The notes: a model not told the origin generated them from the sequence alone. Shown: positions 8,373 through 17,473, counted from the stretch's first letter. The stretch is DNA of 64,000 nt from Rhodovastum sp963714255 (GCA_963714255.1 CAVQNU010000033.1:1-64000); one strand, 5' to 3'. Program-made: numbers and translations.

Positions 8373-9167
8373 TCATGCGCCGAGCACGCGCGCGGCGAAA
8401 GCCGCAATGGCGGGGCGCGCCAGCTCGGCCGCCTCCAGATGCGGCGCATGCCGCGCGCCGGGCACCATGAACAGTTCGACCGGCCCGGGTGCGAGGCGCG
8501 CCGCCGCCTCGGCCTGGGCCGCCGTGCCATACGGGTCCGCCTCGCCCTGCACCACCAGGGTGGGCAGGCGCAGGCCGGCGAGGTCGGCCGTGAGGTCGAA
8601 GCCGGTCTTGAACTGCGGGTCGAGCCAGGCGCGGTTCCAGCCCCAGAACGCGTGATCCACATGCGCGTGGTAACGCGCGAGCTTGGTGCGGAACTCGCCT
8701 TCCTGATAGGCGTCGCGCGCCTGCGCGATCGCCGCCAGCCCCATCTCCTCGGTGAAGAAATGCGGTGCGATCAGTACCAGCCCGGCGATGCGCGCATCCT
8801 CCGCATGGGCGCCATACAGGGCGGCAATCGAGCCGCCGTCGGAATGCCCGATCAGCACCGCGCGCCCGATGCCGACGGCATCCAGCACACGCCCTACTAT
8901 GGACCCAGCCTCGCGGCGCATGTAGTCGAGCGGCCAGGGCGGCGGGTTGGCATCGGAGCTTCCGTAGCCCAGGCGCGACCAGGCGAACACGCCGCAGCCC
9001 GTATTGGCGGCAAGCCAGGACGGAAAATCCCGCCATAGCGCCACGCAGCCCAGCCCTTCGTGCAGCAGCACCAGCGTGGGGGCCAACTCGGGCGGCGGGC
9101 CCCACCAGGCCGCTTCCAGCTCTCCTTCATTCAGGCGGATGCGGATGTCCTTCGGGTCCTCGGTCAT
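8373..9167 (-). CDS. Alpha/beta hydrolase linked to the box genes
   Basis: Alpha/beta-hydrolase fold enzyme, 264 aa. The oxyanion segment LLHEGLGC is at about 36-43, the nucleophile elbow GHSDGGS at about 104-110 (Ser nucleophile), and a late His in PGARHAPH completes the likely triad; an Asp in GEADPYG is the probable acid. ATG 9167 has a GGAGGA site six bases upstream; the longer open frame to 9245 runs into repeat C and is not coding. It is the first gene of the boxC-boxB run. Hydrolases of this kind are often found in box clusters, with thioester or lactone hydrolysis proposed, but the substrate here is unknown. Confidence 0.87.
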   Translation of the reverse strand: MTEDPKDIRIRLNEGELEAAWWGPPPELAPTLVLLHEGLGCVALWRDFPSWLAANTGCGVFAWSRLGYGSSDANPPPWPLDYMRREAGSIVGRVLDAVGIGRAVLIGHSDGGSIAALYGAHAEDARIAGLVLIAPHFFTEEMGLAAIAQARDAYQEGEFRTKLARYHAHVDHAFWGWNRAWLDPQFKTGFDLTADLAGLRLPTLVVQGEADPYGTAAQAEAAARLAPGPVELFMVPGARHAPHLEAAELARPAIAAFAARVLGA

Positions 9168-9200
9168 GGCGATTCCTCCGGTGGTGCGGCAGGGCAGTTG

Positions 9201-9395
9201 GGGGAAGGAAGCAAGGCCAGGGGCTCTGCCCCTGGACCCCGCCAAGGGCCGGGAGGCCCTTGGAACCCATTACTTTTAGACAGGTGTTATACGAGGGGGT
9301 GAGGCGGTGAACCGGTTCACCGCCTCACCCCCTCGTATAACACCTGTCTAAAGTAGCGGGGTCCAGGGCAGAGCCCTGGCCTTGCTTCCTTCCCC
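9201..9395. repeat. Full-size palindromic element, copy C, with 74-bp perfect palindrome
   Basis: Outer arms GGGGAAGGAAGCAAGGCC / GGCCTTGCTTCCTTCCCC pair perfectly. The left arm also has the common module and an AAGGGCC/GGCCCTT hairpin. The core at 9277-9350 is a perfect palindrome of 37+37 bases with no spacer, centred on AACC|GGTT. It lies between two divergent genes, not between stop codons. Confidence 0.95.
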
Positions 9396-9461
9396 GTCAC
9401 CGCGGTTGTGCCCCGGCGCGACGCTTTCTATCGTCGCGCGTGTCAAGCAAGGGAAAACAAC

Positions 9462-10604
9462 ATGTCCCGCATCCGCGACATCACGGTGGTGCCGGTGGCT
9501 TATGTGATGGACCCGGCCCAGGCCTATGGCATGGCGCGCGGGCTCATGCAGTCGCGCGGTGCCGGGCTGGTGCTGCTGGACACCGAAGACGGCGTGCAGG
9601 GGCTCGGCGAGGCCTGGGGTCCGCCCGGCGTTACCCGCGCTTATCTCGACATCGTGAAGCCGTGCTTTGTTGGCACCAGCGTGTTCGCCCAGCGCGGCGT
9701 GGCGCAGACCATCCTGGCCAGACATTACCATATCGGTGCCCAGAGCGGGCTGATGGCGCTGCTCGGCGGCATCGACATCGCCGCCCACGACGCCATGGGC
9801 AAGTTGCTGGGCGTATCGGTCGCCGACCTGATCGGCGGGCGGCAACGCGAGCTTGTGCCGGTCTATGCCTCGGGCGGCTACTTCACCGCCGCCGACGACC
9901 AGGAAGCCGCGCTCGCGGCGCAGTTGGAGCCTCTCCACGGCAGCGCATTCGCGGCGTTCAAGATCAAGATCGGCCGCTCGCCGGAGGAGGATCTCTGGCG
10001 CGTGCGCATGGCGCGCCGGCTGGTGGGCGAGGGCAAGCTGCTCGCCGTGGACGCCAACGGCAATTACACCGCCGACGCCGCGCTGGAGAGCATGCGCCGC
10101 ATCGCCCCCTTCGGCGTGCACTGGTACGAGGAGCCGCTGGCCCCGCAGGACTGGGGCGGCTATGCGGAGCTGGCGCGCCGCGCGCCCATCCCGGTCGCCA
10201 CCGGCGAGGCGTTGCACACCGTGTTCGATTTCCGCCGTGTGGTGGATGGGCGCCTTGCCGCGGTGCTGCAGCCCGACCTGACGCTGTGCGGCGGGTTCGA
10301 GACGGCGCGTGCGGTTGCCGTGCTGGCGGCGGCGGAGCATCTGCGTTTGTCGCCGCATTGCTGGGGCACCGGGGTGGGGCTGGCCGCCGCGGTGCACTTT
10401 GTGGCTTCGCTGTCCACCTATCCGCATGCCGGGAATGTGCCTTATCCGCCGCTGGTGGAATACGACGTTGGGCCCAACCCGCTGCGCGATGACCTGCTCG
10501 CCAAGCCGCTGCGCCTGCGCGGGGGCATGCTGGAGGTGCCCGGCGGGCCAGGGCTGGGGATTGCGCTGGCGGAGGATGCGGTGGAGCGGTTCGGAAGCAA
10601 GTAA
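9462..10604 (+). CDS. Mandelate racemase/muconate lactonizing enzyme-family protein
   Basis: Enolase-superfamily enzyme, 380 aa, (alpha/beta)7-beta barrel with N-terminal capping domain. The catalytic KxK motif is FKIKIG (about 166-171). Metal ligands are the Asp in AVDANGN (about 197), the Glu in WYEEPL and the Glu in ATGEALH; further down are QPDLTLCGG and SPHCWGTG with the barrel-end His. These fit the MR/MLE subgroup acting on sugar acids or similar carboxylates; exact substrate unknown. ATG 9462 follows AAGGGAAAAC. The last codons (GSK and TAA) are encoded by the terminal arm of repeat D, so the element has supplied the C-terminus. Confidence 0.9.
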   Translation: MSRIRDITVVPVAYVMDPAQAYGMARGLMQSRGAGLVLLDTEDGVQGLGEAWGPPGVTRAYLDIVKPCFVGTSVFAQRGVAQTILARHYHIGAQSGLMALLGGIDIAAHDAMGKLLGVSVADLIGGRQRELVPVYASGGYFTAADDQEAALAAQLEPLHGSAFAAFKIKIGRSPEEDLWRVRMARRLVGEGKLLAVDANGNYTADAALESMRRIAPFGVHWYEEPLAPQDWGGYAELARRAPIPVATGEALHTVFDFRRVVDGRLAAVLQPDLTLCGGFETARAVAVLAAAEHLRLSPHCWGTGVGLAAAVHFVASLSTYPHAGNVPYPPLVEYDVGPNPLRDDLLAKPLRLRGGMLEVPGGPGLGIALAEDAVERFGSK

Positions 10605-10810
10605 GGCCAGGGCTCTGCCCTGGACCCGCCAAGGGGCAGTGGCCCCTTGGAACCCATTACTTTTTAGACAGTTGTCTTGAGAGGGGGGTGAGGTGGTGAA
10701 CCGGTTCAGTTCCTCACCCCCCTCTCAAGACAACTGTCTTAAGTAGCGGGGTCCAGGGGGCCACTGCCCCTTGGCGGGTCCAGGGCAGAGCCCTGGCCTT
10801 ACTTGCTTCC
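10593..10810. repeat. Full-size palindromic element, copy D
   Basis: About 218 bp, almost wholly self-complementary. Ends GGAAGCAAGTAAGGCC / GGCCTTACTTGCTTCC pair perfectly. The common module and GGGGCAGTGGCCCC hairpin occur on both sides, around a core (10662-10740) centred on GAACCGGTTC with a few mismatches. Its left end contains the stop codon of the upstream gene and its right end touches the stop of the VWA gene. Confidence 0.94.
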
Positions 10811-11989
10811 TTACCGCGCCAGCTCCCGCGTCATCTCCTCGATCCCCCCCAGCGTCATCGGAAACATCCGCCCCGCCATCAAGTGCCGCAGCATGCCCAC
10901 CGACATGCTGTGCTCCCACCGGCGTGTCTCCACCGGGTTCAGCCAAGCCGACCGGCGGTAGTGGCCGGTCAGGCGTTGCAGCCACACGCTGCCGGCCTCC
11001 TCATTCCAGTGCTCGACGCTGCCGCCCGGATGGCTGATTTCGTAGGGGCTCATGCTGGCGTCCCCCACGAAGATCAGCTTGTAGTCGGGCCCGTAGGTGC
11101 GCAGCACCTGCGCGGTTGGCACCTCGTTGTCGGCGCGCCGCCGGTTGCTGCGCCACAGCCGCTCATACGGGCAATTGTGAAAGTAATAATATTCCAGATG
11201 CTTGAACTCGCTGCGTGCCGCCGAGAACAATTCCTGGCACGCCCGCACATGCTCGTCCATCGAGCCGCCGATGTCGAGCAGCAACAGCACCTTCACCGCG
11301 TTGTGCCGCTCCGGCACCAGTTTCAGGTCCAGATGCCCGGCATTGTTCGCCGTCGAGCGCACCGTGCCGGGCAGGTCGAGTTCGGTCGCCGCCCCCTGGC
11401 GGGCGAAGCGGCGCAGCCGGCGCAGCGCCAGCTTGATGGTGCGGGTGCCCAAATCCGCCTCGTCGTCGAGATCGCGGAACTCGCGCTTGTCCCACACTTT
11501 CACCGCGCGGCGGTGGCGGCTTTCCTCCTGGCCGATGCGCACGCCCTCGGGATTGTAGCCGTAGGCGCCGAACGGCGAGGTGCCGCCGGTGCCGATCCAT
11601 TTCGACCCGCCCTGGTGGCGACCCTTCTGCTCGGCCAGGCGCTGGCGCAGCGTCTCCATCAGCTTGTCGAACCCGCCGAGCGCCTGAATCTCCGCCATCT
11701 CTTCGGGCGTCAGCAGTTTTTCCGCAATCTTACGCAGCCAGTCCTCCGGCAGTTCGCGCGGCGCCGGCCCCTCCGGCGTCTCCAGCGCGCGGAAATAGCT
11801 GGCGAACACGCGGTCGAACCGGTCCAGATAGCGCTCGTCTTTCACCAGTGCCGCGCGGCTGAGATAGTAGAAATCCTCGACGCTGTAATCGGCCACGCCA
11901 AGCTGCATCGCGCCCAGCAGCGCGAGATATTCCGTGACCGAAGCCGGAATGCCGGCTTGCCGGAGCGCCAGGATGAACGGCGCGAACAT
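10811..11989 (-). CDS. VWA-domain protein, CoxE-like
   Basis: Cytoplasmic protein of the VWA/CoxE family, 392 aa. The N-terminal helical part (MFAPFILALRQAGIPASVTEYL) is typical. The VWA domain starts around residue 210 with LLLLDIGGSMDEH, a metal-site motif DxGGS in place of the usual DxSxS. FVGDASMSPYEI and a C-terminal region with WLNPVETRRW follow. It lies two bases downstream of a MoxR-type ATPase gene; such pairs act as chaperone-like systems that mature or insert metal cofactors into partner proteins. No partner enzyme is visible nearby, so the client is unknown. Confidence 0.88.
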   Translation of the reverse strand: MFAPFILALRQAGIPASVTEYLALLGAMQLGVADYSVEDFYYLSRAALVKDERYLDRFDRVFASYFRALETPEGPAPRELPEDWLRKIAEKLLTPEEMAEIQALGGFDKLMETLRQRLAEQKGRHQGGSKWIGTGGTSPFGAYGYNPEGVRIGQEESRHRRAVKVWDKREFRDLDDEADLGTRTIKLALRRLRRFARQGAATELDLPGTVRSTANNAGHLDLKLVPERHNAVKVLLLLDIGGSMDEHVRACQELFSAARSEFKHLEYYYFHNCPYERLWRSNRRRADNEVPTAQVLRTYGPDYKLIFVGDASMSPYEISHPGGSVEHWNEEAGSVWLQRLTGHYRRSAWLNPVETRRWEHSMSVGMLRHLMAGRMFPMTLGGIEEMTRELAR

Positions 11990-11991
11990 TT

Positions 11992-12834
11992 TTATCCGCC
12001 GCGACGCGACAGAAACGCCAGCCGCTCGAACAGATGCACGTCCTGCTCGTTCTTCAGCAGCGCGCCGTGCAGCGGCGGGATCACCACATGCGTCTCGCGC
12101 GAGCGCAGCGCCTCGGCCGGCAGATCCTCCACCATCAGCAGCTTCAGCCAGTCCAGCAATTCCGACGTGGCCGGTTTCTTTTTCAGCCCAGGCACGTCGC
12201 GCACCTTGAAGAACACGGTCAGCGCCTCGCGCGCCAAGTCCTGGCGGATGTCGGGATAATGCGTCTGCACGATCCGCTCCATCGTCTCGCGGTCGGGGAA
12301 GCGGATGTAATGAAAAAAGCAGCGGCGCAGGAACGCGTCGGGCAGTTCCTTCTCGTTGTTGCTGGTGATGATCACCACCGGCCGCCGCTTCGCCGCCACC
12401 GTCTGCCGTGTTTCGTAGACAAAGAACTGCATGCGGTCGAGTTCCAGCAGCAGGTCGTTGGGGAACTCGATATCGGCCTTGTCGACCTCATCGATCAGTA
12501 CCACCACCGGTTCGTCGCTTTCGAACGCGTCCCACAGCTTGCCGCGCACGATGTAGTTGGCGATGTCGTGCACCCGCGGATCGCCCAGCTGGCCGTCGCG
12601 CAGGCGCGAGACGGCGTCGTATTCATACAGCCCCTGCTGTGCCTTGGTGGTGGACTTGATGTGCCATTCGATCAGCCGGTGGCCCAAAGCCTGCGCCACT
12701 TCCTGCGCCAGCACGGTCTTGCCGGTGCCCGGCTCGCCTTTGACCAGCAGCGGCCGCTGCAGGGTGACGGCGGCGTTGACCGCCACTTCCAGGTCGCGTG
12801 AGGCGATGTAGCGATCCGTGCTGGTGAAGCGCAA
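11992..12834 (-). CDS. MoxR-family AAA+ ATPase
   Basis: AAA+ ATPase of the MoxR group, 280 aa. Walker A GEPGTGKT is at residues 33-40, Walker B VVVLIDEVDKA near 108-118, sensor 1 IITSNNEKELPDAFLRRC near 155-172. The start is TTG at 12834, seven bases after a strong GGGAGGA site, with no ATG nearby. It ends two bases before the VWA gene, so the pair is translationally linked. Together they probably form a MoxR/VWA remodelling machine; specific target unknown. Confidence 0.91.
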   Translation of the reverse strand: MRFTSTDRYIASRDLEVAVNAAVTLQRPLLVKGEPGTGKTVLAQEVAQALGHRLIEWHIKSTTKAQQGLYEYDAVSRLRDGQLGDPRVHDIANYIVRGKLWDAFESDEPVVVLIDEVDKADIEFPNDLLLELDRMQFFVYETRQTVAAKRRPVVIITSNNEKELPDAFLRRCFFHYIRFPDRETMERIVQTHYPDIRQDLAREALTVFFKVRDVPGLKKKPATSELLDWLKLLMVEDLPAEALRSRETHVVIPPLHGALLKNEQDVHLFERLAFLSRRGG

Positions 12835-13128
12835 AATCCGGTCCTCCCTTGCTGGCGCCGCAGACTACAGGGTCCTGTGCAGGCAGCGAAACGCCGCTTT
12901 GCCGCGCCAACCGCGCCCCTCCGCGTTTCCGGCCGCCGGTGCGGGCGGGTTAACGCCGATTTGTAAACCATTTCTCACGTAACGGATTGCTGCAGCGGGT
13001 CAAGTCTATTGTGCCGGAAGAACGGTCCGTGCGATTATACGGCGGGTGTTGCTGCCGCACTGGCGACTCCAGAAGCCTTGGACGCGTGCGGCGTGCGCTT
13101 CCGGCCAGTTACACGAGGACACCAACAA

Positions 13129-13539
13129 ATGAGAATGAAGCCCCTGGGCGCGGCGTTCACCGCGTTCGCCCTGATTTGTGGCGGCGCCGCGCTGGCGCAA
13201 ACCCCGGCCGTGCCGGCAGCCCCTTCGGCCCCCGCCGTGCCCGCGGCACCCGCCATGCCTGCCACGCCGTCCGTGCCGGCAACGCCGTCCATGCCCGCCA
13301 TGCCCGGCGCCAAGATGACCACGGCACCGACGGCCGGCGCCACGGCCAAACCGGTGCTCGGCAAGATCAACATCAACAGCGCCAGCGCCAGCGAACTCGA
13401 CAGCCTGCCAGGCATCGGCGACAAGCGCGCCGCCGCCATCATCAAGGGCCGGCCTTACAAGACCACCGACGAACTGGTGAGCAAGAAGGTCCTCTCGCAA
13501 GGCGTCTACAACAAGATCAAGACCCACATCACGCTCTGA
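13129..13539 (+). CDS. Secreted ComEA-like helix-hairpin-helix protein
   Basis: Protein of 136 aa with a signal peptide (residues 1-23, ALA/QTP), a low-complexity Pro/Ala/Met segment (about 24-68) built on repeated PA(M/V)P units, and a C-terminal HhH DNA-binding domain. The HhH shows ININSASASELDSLPGIG and RAAAIIKGRPYKTTDELVSK, as in ComEA. ComEA proteins bind incoming DNA in the periplasm during natural transformation. Short HhH proteins like this are widespread, so a role in competence is plausible but unproven. ATG 13129 has GAGGA nine bases upstream. Confidence 0.85.
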   Translation: MRMKPLGAAFTAFALICGGAALAQTPAVPAAPSAPAVPAAPAMPATPSVPATPSMPAMPGAKMTTAPTAGATAKPVLGKININSASASELDSLPGIGDKRAAAIIKGRPYKTTDELVSKKVLSQGVYNKIKTHITL

Positions 13540-13661
13540 TCCGCAACCGCCCTCGGCACGCCAGTAGCACCGTCGCTGCTGGCGTGACCGCAGCGCGCCG
13601 CGATTGCCCATACGCGGCCCCAAAGGCTAGGCTCCGCGCTCGCTTCCGCCCGGAGCCCGCT

Positions 13662-14712
13662 ATGCCAGCGAACACCAAGCGCGTCTTCTACGTCAACCGC
13701 CTGACCCACCGCGTGTTCGCCGACGTGCTGGGTACCCGCCCCGATATCAGCCTCGACAAACTGGAAAACAACTCGCCCCAGGCCGAGATCGACGCCACGC
13801 TGGGCCCCGCCCACGCCTACCAGATCGGCGCCGCCCGCGACGAAATCCCCCGCCACCTGCACGGCACCGCCAGCCTGATCGCCCGCGCCCCCGACCTGCT
13901 CGTGCTGTCCAGCAGCGGCGCCGGCTACGACACGATCGACGTGAACGCCTGCACCGCCGCCGGCGTGCTGGCGGTGAACCAGGCCGGCGGCAACCGCGAG
14001 GCCGTGGCCGAACACGTCATCGGCATGCTCCTGATCCTGTCCAAACGCATCATCCAGGCCGACCGCCATATGCGCCGCGAGGCCGGCATCAGCCGCAACG
14101 CCTATGTCGGCAACAACATCCACGGCAAAACCATCGGCATCATCGGCCTCGGCAATGTCGGCACCCGCCTGGCCGAACTGTGCCGCAACCTGTTCGCCAT
14201 GCCGGTGCTGGCCTATGACCCCTACCTCAGCGCCGAACAGATCGCCGCTCACGGGGCCGAAAAAGTCGGGCTCGACCAGTTGCTGCACCGCGCCGACACG
14301 GTCTCGGTGAACTGCCCGCGCACGGCGGAAACCCTGGGCATGATCGGCGCCCGCGAGTTCGCACTGATGAAACCAACCGCCTGGTTCATCAATACCGCCC
14401 GCGGGGGTATCCACGATGAAACCGCGTTGGCGGCGGCACTGGCTGCCGGCACCATCGCCGGCGCGGGATTGGACGTTCTGGGCCGTTGAGCCGCCGCCGC
14501 CCGACCACCCTCTGCTCCGCTTCGACAATGTTATCGCCAGCCCGCATACCGCCGGCGTCACCGTAGAATCGCGCGAACTGATTGCGCGTATCGCCGCCGA
14601 ACAGTTGCTCGATGTGCTTGACGGGCGCCGACCGCCACGGCTGCTGAACCCGGAGGTTTGGCCGGCTTATGCGGAGCGGTTTTTTCGGATTTTCGGGTTT
14701 CATCCGGGGTAA
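13662..14712 (+). pseudogene. D-2-hydroxyacid dehydrogenase with single-base frameshift
   Basis: NAD-dependent D-isomer 2-hydroxyacid dehydrogenase family. The frame from ATG 13662 includes the Rossmann motif GIIGLGNVGTRLAE and the catalytic-Arg segment INTARGG, then hits TGA at 14487 just after GLDV. The family sequence WAVEPPPPDHPLL...SPHTAG, with the catalytic Glu and His, continues in another frame to 14712. Removing one T from the TT just before 14478 restores GLDVWAVEPP. Everything else looks intact, so this is either a sequence error or a very recent mutation. If real, the protein would lack its catalytic Glu/His and C-terminal lobe. Confidence 0.87.
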
Positions 14713-14713
14713 G

Positions 14714-14800
14714 CATCCGCTTCGCGGCGGGGCTCCGCCCCGGGCCCCGGCAGGGCTCCGCCCTGCACCCGCCAAGGGCCTTGGGCCCTTGGAACCCGAC
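14714..14800. repeat. Intergenic hairpin element, copy E (divergent)
   Basis: Runs of hairpins GGGGCTCCGCCCC, CAGGGCTCCGCCCTG and AAGGGCC/GGCCCTT followed by GGAACCCGAC. It shares the modular plan of the family with diverged stems, and fills the gap between two converging stop codons. Confidence 0.7.
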
Positions 14801-14802
14801 AA

Positions 14803-15954
14803 TCAATGCGGCAACAATGAAACGACGATTTCGACGGCGATCAGAACCAGAATCACCGCCTCCAGCAACTCCGCCCGGCTGCCGGCCGCTTCGCTGTGCA
14901 ACGCCGTGTAGGTCTCGCGAATAATGGCGAGCTTGCGATCCACCGCGGCACTGACGTTGGGAACCCGGAACAGCTCCATCGCCGCCGCGTAGACGCGGGC
15001 GAGATACACGTCCTCAGTCACCTGCAACGCATTGTCCACCCGCTCGGCAAGCCCGGTCACCTCGGCAACCAGCGTGTAAAGCCGCCTCGCCAGCCGGGCG
15101 TAGCGGCGCGATGACAGCAAATTGGTCCGCTGCCTTGCCGCCTCGACCATGTCGCGCATGCGCGGCAACTCATCATCAAGCATTTCGTCGTACGCCCGCA
15201 TCTCCAGCAACTGGGCGTTCGCCATCTCCAGCACATCGGCCACATCGGTCTCCCGCCGCGGCTCCAGAATGAACGCGCGGTCCCAGGTAATCACCGCCAG
15301 ATCGTCCGGATGGTAGGAAAACCGGTGCTTCAACAGATCGCGCTTCGCCCCCTCGGACAGCGGCTGCGCTTCGCCCGAAAGCAGGGGCACCAGATCCGCC
15401 CGCTCCTGCAACGCCTCGGCCGTTACGCTCTCATCGAAGCTATCCACCACGGCGACCAGATAGTCCTCCTGCAACGGCGCCGGTGTCGGCCGGTCCAGCG
15501 CCTCGCCGAGCAGGGCGCGCAACTGCACCATCAACGCGTCCCACACCTCGGTCGCCGCGTTCGGTCCGACCGCAGTGTCGGTCTGGTTCACCAGGCGGGA
15601 AAAGCTGGTCCAGGTGAGGTCCTGCACCGGCAGGCGCAGGGTGAAGGCGGCAATGCCGAAATCGTACAGACGAACACTCGCCGCCGCCTGCACAGGCGCC
15701 GCATCAATCGTCAGCGCCACCGCGCCAAGTTCCAGCGCCAGCGGAGGCACGCCGAAGGAAACCGCCTTCGGCGGCGTGCCGACCAGCCGGCTGCGCACGC
15801 TCGCCCTCTGGGCGCGCTGCGCCCAGAGCTCCTCGGCACGCCGCAGGTCGATCTTATGGGCGACATCGAACAGGCGGAGCGCGCTCACCTGTCCCGACCG
15901 GACCCTCAGCTCACCTTGTGCCACGCATGGCCCCCCGACTCTGACATCCGGCAT
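14803..15954 (-). CDS. RMND1/Rmd1-like (DUF155) membrane-anchored protein
   Basis: Protein of 383 aa resembling the RMD1/YagE (DUF155) family. The middle has WDRAFILEPRRETDVADVLE (about 241-260) and ANAQLLEMRAYDEMLDDELPRM, then a long helical, probably coiled-coil region. A single hydrophobic segment at the extreme C-terminus (LLEAVILVLIAVEIVVSLL) would anchor it in the inner membrane. In eukaryotes relatives act in mitochondrial translation; the bacterial role is not known. The start at ATG 15954 has GGAAGGG ten bases upstream, and the longer open frame is shadow. Divergent from the homospermidine synthase gene. Confidence 0.78.
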   Translation of the reverse strand: MPDVRVGGPCVAQGELRVRSGQVSALRLFDVAHKIDLRRAEELWAQRAQRASVRSRLVGTPPKAVSFGVPPLALELGAVALTIDAAPVQAAASVRLYDFGIAAFTLRLPVQDLTWTSFSRLVNQTDTAVGPNAATEVWDALMVQLRALLGEALDRPTPAPLQEDYLVAVVDSFDESVTAEALQERADLVPLLSGEAQPLSEGAKRDLLKHRFSYHPDDLAVITWDRAFILEPRRETDVADVLEMANAQLLEMRAYDEMLDDELPRMRDMVEAARQRTNLLSSRRYARLARRLYTLVAEVTGLAERVDNALQVTEDVYLARVYAAAMELFRVPNVSAAVDRKLAIIRETYTALHSEAAGSRAELLEAVILVLIAVEIVVSLLPH

Positions 15955-16072
15955 CAGTGCGCCCTTCCCGTGGCAGATGAAACACCGGTAACAGATGCAA
16001 CACAGGCGCGCGTGCGCCGTGTGGTGAAATCTGCTAGGCGCGAGTCGCCTTGCATGAGGATAGAGAAAGCAA

Positions 16073-17473
16073 ATGAAACATGTCGCGTTCGGCGGTCGCC
16101 TGGTCATGGTCGGCTGCGGCAGCATCGGCCAGGGCGTCCTGCCGCTTATCCTGCGCCACATCGACATTCCGGCCGAGCGCATCACCATCGTCACCGCCGA
16201 TGAGCGCGGCGCGGCGCTGGCGGCCGAACACGGGCTGCGGCGGATCGTCACGCCGCTCACGCGCGAGAGCTACCGCGAGGTGCTGGCGCCGCTGGTCGGT
16301 CCCGGCGACTTCCTGTTGAACTTGTCGGTCGATGTGTCTTCGGTCGCGCTGATCCTGTTCGCCCGCGAGGCCGGCGCGCTTTATCTCGACACCTGCATCG
16401 AGCCCTGGGCGGGCGGTTATACCGATCCGTCGCTCACCCCGTCGCAGCGGTCCAATTATGCCCTGCGCGAGAGCGCGATTGCGCTGCGCGGCGCCGGCGG
16501 CCCGACGGCGGTGATCACGCATGGCGCCAATCCGGGCCTGGTGTCGCACTTGCTGAAGGAAGCGCTGCTGAACGTCGCCCGCGACACGGGTGTGGACCTG
16601 CCCGCGCCGGCGACGCGCGAGGAATGGGCGTTGTTGGCCGAACGGGTCGGCGTCAAGGCCGTCCACATCGCCGAGCGGGACACCCAGACGGCGAACCGCC
16701 CCAAGCAGCAGGGTGAGTTCGTCAACACCTGGTCGATCGACGGTTTCGTCGGCGAGGGCTGTCAGCCGGCCGAGCTGGGCTGGGGCACGCACGAGCGCGC
16801 CTTGCCGCCGGATGGGCGGCGCCACGATTTCGGCAGCGATGCGGCGATCTATTTGTTACGCCCCGGCGCATCGACCCGCGTGCGCACCTGGACGCCGCTG
16901 GAAGGTCCGTTCCACGGCTTCCTGATCACCCATAACGAGGCGATCTCCATTGCCGACTACTTCACGGTAACCGAAGGCGGCGTGCCGCGTTACCGCCCCA
17001 CCGTTCACTACGCCTATCACCCGTGTGATGATGCGGTGCTGTCGGTGCATGAGCTGGCCGGCAAGAACTGGAACATGCAGCCGCGCCAGCGGCTGATGAT
17101 GGACGAGATCACCGACGGCATCGACGAGCTGGGCGTGCTGCTGATGGGCCATGCGAAGGGCGCGTATTGGTATGGTTCGCGTCTGTCGATCGAGGAAGCG
17201 CGTGCGTTGGTGCCGCACAACAATGCCACCAGTTTGCAGGTCACGGTGGCGGTGCTCGCCGGCATGATCTGGGCGATCGAGAACCCCGCAGCAGGCGTGC
17301 TGGAGGCCGACGAGTTGGACCACGTCCGCATCATGGACATCTGCCGCCCCTATCTGGGCGAGGTCGTCGGCGCCTACACCGACTGGACGCCCCTGCAAGA
17401 TCGCGGAAGGTTGTTCCCGGAGGATGTGGACACCAACGACCCCTGGCAGTTCAAAAACGTCCGAGTTGTTTAA
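16073..17473 (+). CDS. hss: Homospermidine synthase
   Basis: NAD-dependent enzyme that condenses two putrescines (or putrescine and spermidine) to sym-homospermidine, 466 aa, full length, cytoplasmic. N-terminal Rossmann motif VMVGCGSIGQG at about 10-20. Family segments DTCIEPWAGGYTD, THGANPGLVSHLLKEAL and HNEAISIADYFTV are present. ATG 16073 follows an A-rich weak site. A decarboxylase gene that could supply putrescine lies immediately downstream on the opposite strand. Homospermidine is a characteristic polyamine of alphaproteobacteria. Confidence 0.95.
   Translation: MKHVAFGGRLVMVGCGSIGQGVLPLILRHIDIPAERITIVTADERGAALAAEHGLRRIVTPLTRESYREVLAPLVGPGDFLLNLSVDVSSVALILFAREAGALYLDTCIEPWAGGYTDPSLTPSQRSNYALRESAIALRGAGGPTAVITHGANPGLVSHLLKEALLNVARDTGVDLPAPATREEWALLAERVGVKAVHIAERDTQTANRPKQQGEFVNTWSIDGFVGEGCQPAELGWGTHERALPPDGRRHDFGSDAAIYLLRPGASTRVRTWTPLEGPFHGFLITHNEAISIADYFTVTEGGVPRYRPTVHYAYHPCDDAVLSVHELAGKNWNMQPRQRLMMDEITDGIDELGVLLMGHAKGAYWYGSRLSIEEARALVPHNNATSLQVTVAVLAGMIWAIENPAAGVLEADELDHVRIMDICRPYLGEVVGAYTDWTPLQDRGRLFPEDVDTNDPWQFKNVRVV

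Noticed and set aside
9201..9395. Insertion sequence with terminal inverted repeats
   Set aside because: No transposase frame inside, inverted homology covers nearly the entire length rather than just the ends, and no clear target duplication is visible.
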